Notes under the pieces: model-generated | Seen by the model: the letters and a program-made list of their open reading frames with translations, nothing else | What the model was told of the DNA's origin: nothing | The model's database searches: none | Shown: one piece after another, positions 60,435 through 64,000 of the stretch | How the letters are laid out: each line of letters opens with the position of its first letter | Numbering within the stretch: position 1 is the first letter of the stretch | Position numbers and translations under genes: made by a program | Assembly: GCA_003243425.1 (NCBI GenBank) | Contig: QFQP01000030.1 | Span: forward strand, 30,591-94,590 | Length of the DNA: 64,000 nt | Direction: 5' to 3' | Source: Archangium gephyra | GTDB taxonomy: Bacteria > Myxococcota > Myxococcia > Myxococcales > Myxococcaceae

Positions 60435-61899
60435 GGCGCTGACGCTGGCGTTGCTGCTCGCCGGTTGTTCGACGCGCGACGTGGTGAGGCCAGCCCCGGT
60501 ACCCACCGAACCGAAACAGGTCACGGTGTTCTTCAGCACCGAGCTGCGCGGCTACATCACGCCGTGCGGGTGCAGTCAGAACATGCGCGGCGGCATTTCA
60601 CGCGCGGCGTTCCCGATTGAAGAAGCGCGCAAGGAAGGTCACCCGGTCCACGTCGTCGCCGGCGGTGACGGCGTGTTCGGCACGGCAGTGATTCCTCCGG
60701 AAGCCGTCGCGCAGCAGGAACGCAAAGCGAAGGCGCTCGCGGAAGCGTGGAAGCAGATGGGGCTCGATGTCCGGACCATCGGCCCGCTCGATGACGCACG
60801 GGGCGTGGAGTTCCGTCGCTCGCTGGGGTTGCCCGAATTGGGTTTTGGCGACGTGAAGGTGATGGACGGCATCGGGGTGGTGACCGCGCGCGACGTTGCG
60901 TCGGCGAACGCCGCGGCGGCGAAGGCGCGTGAAGCAGGCGCGAAGTTCGTGGCGGTGCTGGTGCCGACCCCGTTCGCGGCGCTGCTGAGAGACGCGGCGA
61001 ACGCGAAGGGCATGGAGTTGCTCATCGCCACGGAATCGGGCGGTGAGTTTGCGGCGGAAGACAGCCGCTTCGTCGGCGGTGCGGTGAAGGTCGCGCAGAT
61101 TCAGAGCAAGGGTCGTTCGTTGCTGCGTGTCGACGTGTTCCTGCGCGACGACGGCGCGGTCGAGTGGCTGCGCGGCGGTGACGAGCGAGACCGCGAGCTC
61201 GCTGGGCTCGATGAACGCATTGAATTGCTCCGCGCGCAGGTGAACGAGCCGATGTTGAACGAGCAGATGCGTGGGCTGCGTTCGGCGAAGCTGGAGGAGA
61301 TCATTCAACGTCGCGCGACGTTGGCTGCCACGCCGTTGCCGGTGCCAGACAAGACGAATGCGGCGACAGCTCGCTTCGTGCCGATTGAATCGACGGTGCC
61401 GAAGTCTTCGACGATCGCGGCGATTGAGACGGCCTACGACGCAGACGTCGGCAGGTTGAACCTCGCGTACGCGAAGGAGAACGGCGTGTCGTGCGAACCG
61501 GCGACGAAAGAGAGGCCCGGCATCGTCGGCAGTGCGACGTGCGTCGCGTGTCACGTCGAAGAAGGAAAGGTGTGGCAACAGACGAAGCACCCGCAGGCGT
61601 ACAAGGCGATTGAGGAAGTCGGGAAGCAGTTCCACCTCGACTGCGTGAGCTGTCACGTGACGGGCTGGAAATTGCCGCAGGGCGTGTGCCGAATCGATCA
61701 GACCGAAGGCCGCGCCGAAGTCGGTTGCGAGTCATGTCACGGCGCCGGCAGCGCGCACGTTGCCAACCCGAAGAAGGGCACCATCACGCGAGTCGTTGGG
61801 GCGTCGACGTGCACCGGCTGTCACGATCGCGAGAACTCGCCGCACTTCGATTTCGACACCTACGTCGAGAAGATCCTCGGTCCCGGTCACGGGCGGTAG
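60394..61899 (+). CDS. Tetraheme c-type cytochrome lipoprotein
   Basis: A 501-residue exported lipoprotein (leader ending ALLLAGCSTRD). The N-terminal part (about 35-250) has TELRGYITPCGCSQNMRGG, the CGC-GG pattern of metallophosphoesterase-like 5'-nucleotidase-related domains found with cytochromes; catalytic metal residues are not confirmed. The C-terminal 150 residues have four CxxCH haem motifs: CVACH, CVSCH, CESCH and CTGCH (near 382, 415, 444 and 472), in a cytochrome c-554-like arrangement. The GTG at 60394 gives a lipoprotein signal but overlaps the response regulator by 41 bases. Confidence 0.88.
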   Translation: MKRSTSWWRASSGEALTLALLLAGCSTRDVVRPAPVPTEPKQVTVFFSTELRGYITPCGCSQNMRGGISRAAFPIEEARKEGHPVHVVAGGDGVFGTAVIPPEAVAQQERKAKALAEAWKQMGLDVRTIGPLDDARGVEFRRSLGLPELGFGDVKVMDGIGVVTARDVASANAAAAKAREAGAKFVAVLVPTPFAALLRDAANAKGMELLIATESGGEFAAEDSRFVGGAVKVAQIQSKGRSLLRVDVFLRDDGAVEWLRGGDERDRELAGLDERIELLRAQVNEPMLNEQMRGLRSAKLEEIIQRRATLAATPLPVPDKTNAATARFVPIESTVPKSSTIAAIETAYDADVGRLNLAYAKENGVSCEPATKERPGIVGSATCVACHVEEGKVWQQTKHPQAYKAIEEVGKQFHLDCVSCHVTGWKLPQGVCRIDQTEGRAEVGCESCHGAGSAHVANPKKGTITRVVGASTCTGCHDRENSPHFDFDTYVEKILGPGHGR

Positions 61900-61973
61900 T
61901 CAAGTCTTCCGTTGCGGTCTTTCCAAGAGACAAACAAGATAGGGCCGACGTCGTCCAAGTGGATGGGGGGGCC

Positions 61974-62675
61974 ATGAATCAGTCGGATCTGGTCGAGAGT
62001 GTAATCGCCAAGCAACGAGCTGTCTGGGAAGAGACGAAGTCGTCGGGTCTCGCGCCTCTTCATGCGAACGTCTTGTCGCAAGCGACCGAACTCGAAGCGT
62101 GGCTCGAAGTTCTTGCCAGTAGACCCGAGATTTCGACTCTTCAGCACGCTGTAACCGAACTCTATTCAGCGGCAACGCTCGTAGCTGTAGGGCACTACAG
62201 AGCAGCATTCACCGCCGTGAGAGGGTTTCTTGAACTCAGCCTCTTATCCGTTCAAAACTCTCTAAACACACTACACAACATCCAATGGCTAGCCGGCGAG
62301 CGCGACGTCGCATGGGCAACCATCATTGATGCGGAAACCGGCATCTTCTCGCCAAACGTCGTGCGTGCCCTAGCTCCGTCTCTAGCTGAGACCGCTCCAA
62401 TTGCGGGCAACGTCGCACGACTCGCATACAGACGCGCATCTGCATTCGTCCACGGAAATCCCAGTTCCTACGAACTCTGTGCAAAGCCGCTTTCGTTCTC
62501 AGTTGATGCTCTGCAGACTTGGAGCAAGACTGCTGAGGACGCCGTTTACGCGGTCAACTACGCGCTAACCTTGCGGCACGCTCGAGATCTAACCGCAAGT
62601 CAGAAACAGAAGCTTCGCGACAGACTCTCTGAGAAGCTCGTCAGCATCGAGGCAATCCGTCTCGCCATCTCATAA
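61974..62675 (+). CDS. HEPN-like protein of a low-GC gene pair
   Basis: A 233-residue helical protein: LVESVIAKQRAVWEETKSSG, LSQATELEAWLEVLASRPE, and VGHYRAAFTAVRGFLELSL. Near the C-terminus AYRRASAFVHGNPSSYEL fits the Rx4-6H motif (R153/R154 to H160) of HEPN-family RNases and Abi proteins, in which this motif sits between two helices. The C-terminal helices follow (SQKQKLRDRLSEKLVS). I infer HEPN membership from the motif and helicity only. The base composition is lower than that of upstream genes. The ATPase gene starts five bp after its stop, so the two form one operon. Confidence 0.65.
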   Translation: MNQSDLVESVIAKQRAVWEETKSSGLAPLHANVLSQATELEAWLEVLASRPEISTLQHAVTELYSAATLVAVGHYRAAFTAVRGFLELSLLSVQNSLNTLHNIQWLAGERDVAWATIIDAETGIFSPNVVRALAPSLAETAPIAGNVARLAYRRASAFVHGNPSSYELCAKPLSFSVDALQTWSKTAEDAVYAVNYALTLRHARDLTASQKQKLRDRLSEKLVSIEAIRLAIS

Positions 62676-62680
62676 TTATT

Positions 62681-64000
62681 ATGCTCTTTCGAACCGAAGA
62701 CATCGCACCAGAAGAGCTTGCTCAGCTGTTTGTAGAAACACAACTCGATCGCAAAATCATCGAGCAGCTAAAACAACGAACACCTGTAGTCCTGATGGGC
62801 AGTCGAGGTGTAGGAAAGTCATTTCTTCTTAAAGTTGCTCAAAAAGAACTCGACGCGAAACTCCCAACTGAAGGAGTTCTTCCCGTATACGTGTCTTTCA
62901 GCCGGAGTTCGCTCCTTCAAACGAGCGACCCGCTCCAGTTTCAACACTGGATGCTGGCTCGACTGTGCCATCAACTGCAAAGAGCGCTAGCCAAAGCCGG
63001 TGTCAGCTACACACCGAGCGCGACACTGAACGCAATTTTGGGGGGCACTAACGAAGCGCAATCGCCAATCGCCAAAATCGCATCTCGGTACGAAGAGTCC
63101 TGGAAGAATCCGGGCGAAGCCGTTGACGCGTCCAAAATTCCCACATCCGATGCACTTCTCGAAGCCATCGAAGAGCTGTGCGAGACTTCGGATTTGAATC
63201 GCGTCGTTTTCTTAATTGATGAGGCAGCACACGTTTTGCTCCCATCGCAACAACGACAATTCTTCACGCTCTTTCGTGATCTGCGAAGCCCTCAGGTAAC
63301 GTGCAACGCCGCTGTCTACCCTGGATTAACGTCGTTCGGAGACACGTTTCAGCCGACGCACGATGCGAGCCTAGTCGCGCTCGACCGCGACATCCTGGGC
63401 AGTGACTATATTGAGAACATGCGGGAGATTGTTAGCAAACAGGCTCAGAAAAGCGACGACACAAGCCTTTTGAAAGCAATCACTCATCAGGCAGGAAACT
63501 TTGCCGCACTCGCCTATGCCTCCTTTGGAAATCCCAGAACGCTACTAAAGACCGTAGCGCGTGCCCCAAAGCTGTCATCGACACAGGTAAACGACACCGT
63601 CCGTGAGTACTACCGCACGGAAATCTGGTCCGAGCACTCAAAACTAGCAGAGCAATTCCCAGGATATCGCCGGCATGTGGATTGGGGCCGAAAGTTCCTA
63701 GAAGACCAGATTCTTCCCGAACTGAAGAAGAAAAACGACGTCAGCTTGACCGCAGAAAAAGCAACATCGTGCTATTTTTGGGTGCACCGTGACGCGCCCC
63801 AGACGGTAAAGGACTCGCTTCGGCTGCTTGCGTATACCGCGTTGGTCAGCGAGCACTCGACTGGTATTCGAGCTACGCGCGCGGAGATCGGGACGCGCTA
63901 CTCGGTCAACCTTGGATGCCTACTCGCAACAGAAGCCACCCCAGCGACCAGCGCAGGAGTAGTCGCAGCAAGTCTTACTCCAAAGCGGATGACCGAATTC
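62681..64000 (+). CDS. ORC/CDC6-like AAA ATPase, partial (right edge)
   Basis: At least 440 codons are open from ATG 62681 to the window edge without a stop; the gene is longer. Walker A is GSRGVGKSF (residues 40-48), Walker B is VVFLIDEAAHVLLPS (D180, E181), and PQVTCNAAVYPG is a sensor-like strand. SYFWVHRD-like and EYYRTEIW segments follow. Overall this resembles the ORC/CDC6-type AAA ATPases seen with small helical partners in genomic islands. About half the bases are G or C, against about two-thirds in upstream genes. The partner is the HEPN-like gene directly upstream. Confidence 0.8.
   Translation, partial: MLFRTEDIAPEELAQLFVETQLDRKIIEQLKQRTPVVLMGSRGVGKSFLLKVAQKELDAKLPTEGVLPVYVSFSRSSLLQTSDPLQFQHWMLARLCHQLQRALAKAGVSYTPSATLNAILGGTNEAQSPIAKIASRYEESWKNPGEAVDASKIPTSDALLEAIEELCETSDLNRVVFLIDEAAHVLLPSQQRQFFTLFRDLRSPQVTCNAAVYPGLTSFGDTFQPTHDASLVALDRDILGSDYIENMREIVSKQAQKSDDTSLLKAITHQAGNFAALAYASFGNPRTLLKTVARAPKLSSTQVNDTVREYYRTEIWSEHSKLAEQFPGYRRHVDWGRKFLEDQILPELKKKNDVSLTAEKATSCYFWVHRDAPQTVKDSLRLLAYTALVSEHSTGIRATRAEIGTRYSVNLGCLLATEATPATSAGVVAASLTPKRMTEF

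Noticed and set aside
61912..61941. A sigma-70-like promoter (TTGCGG, 18 bases, AAGATA) before the HEPN-like gene
   Set aside because: Each hexamer matches the consensus poorly and no transcript data exist, so I do not list it as a feature.

Overview
This 64 kb window is chromosomal DNA from a high-GC (about two-thirds G+C) Gram-negative bacterium. The gene content points to Myxococcota: a Ser/Thr protein kinase beside a PEGA protein, TSP3-repeat OmpA lipoproteins, a DUF4388 protein, a long membrane protein resembling the MXAN_5187 family, FHA-GGDEF and degenerate GGDEF proteins, a very large sigma-54 activator, and many lipoproteins or secreted proteins of unknown function. Genes are densely packed, about 60 in all, with frequent ATGA, GTGA or TGATG overlaps. 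I see no rRNA, tRNA, CRISPR array or insertion sequence. Most of the window reads as core chromosome, and only the last 2 kb look acquired.

Layout. 0-9.4 kb: a divergent LysR regulator and pirin-like lipoprotein, a patatin-like lipase with a possible outer-membrane C-terminus, an FmdE/molybdopterin-fold protein coupled to an AAC(3)-family acetyltransferase, a DUF697-SCP2 fusion coupled to a metallo-beta-lactamase-fold protein, and a thioredoxin-like lipoprotein. 9.4-15.6 kb: a RIO-type kinase with a repeat-encoded tail, release factor 3, a methyltransferase-fold protein with a secretion-like N-terminus, a cyclic-nucleotide-binding protein and a TPR lipoprotein. 15.7-22.4 kb: a four-gene unit of PBP1A, FG-GAP-like protein, family-5 solute-binding-like protein and NtrY-like histidine kinase. 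22.4-28.6 kb: a 1233-residue sigma-54 activator with a consensus sigma-54 promoter of its own, and the MXAN_5187-like protein. 28.6-40 kb: a DUF1460 amidase-like protein, two HEAT-repeat proteins, a degenerate and an intact GGDEF protein, L-asparaginase, a DsbA-like protein, a DUF4388 protein, TruD and a GAF protein.

40-45 kb is a five-gene operon for a NitT/TauT-type ABC importer whose binding protein is fused to an OmpA peptidoglycan-binding domain and is flanked by two coiled-coil proteins. 45-54.5 kb carries envelope proteins (two OmpA proteins, DUF4398, Mpo1-like, PEGA), the Ser/Thr kinase, and a small lipoprotein gene that appears frameshifted. 54.5-60 kb is the lipid A operon Skp-lpxD-fabZ-lpxA-lpxI followed by an OPT transporter. 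60-61.9 kb encodes a response regulator overlapping a tetraheme cytochrome lipoprotein.

From about 61.95 kb to the right edge the base composition drops to about 50% G+C, and two adjacent genes encode a HEPN-like protein and an ORC/CDC6-like AAA ATPase that runs off the window. This pair is the best candidate for an acquired, poorly described defence or toxin system. The importer operon with the OmpA-fused binding protein is the best candidate for an under-described core system.
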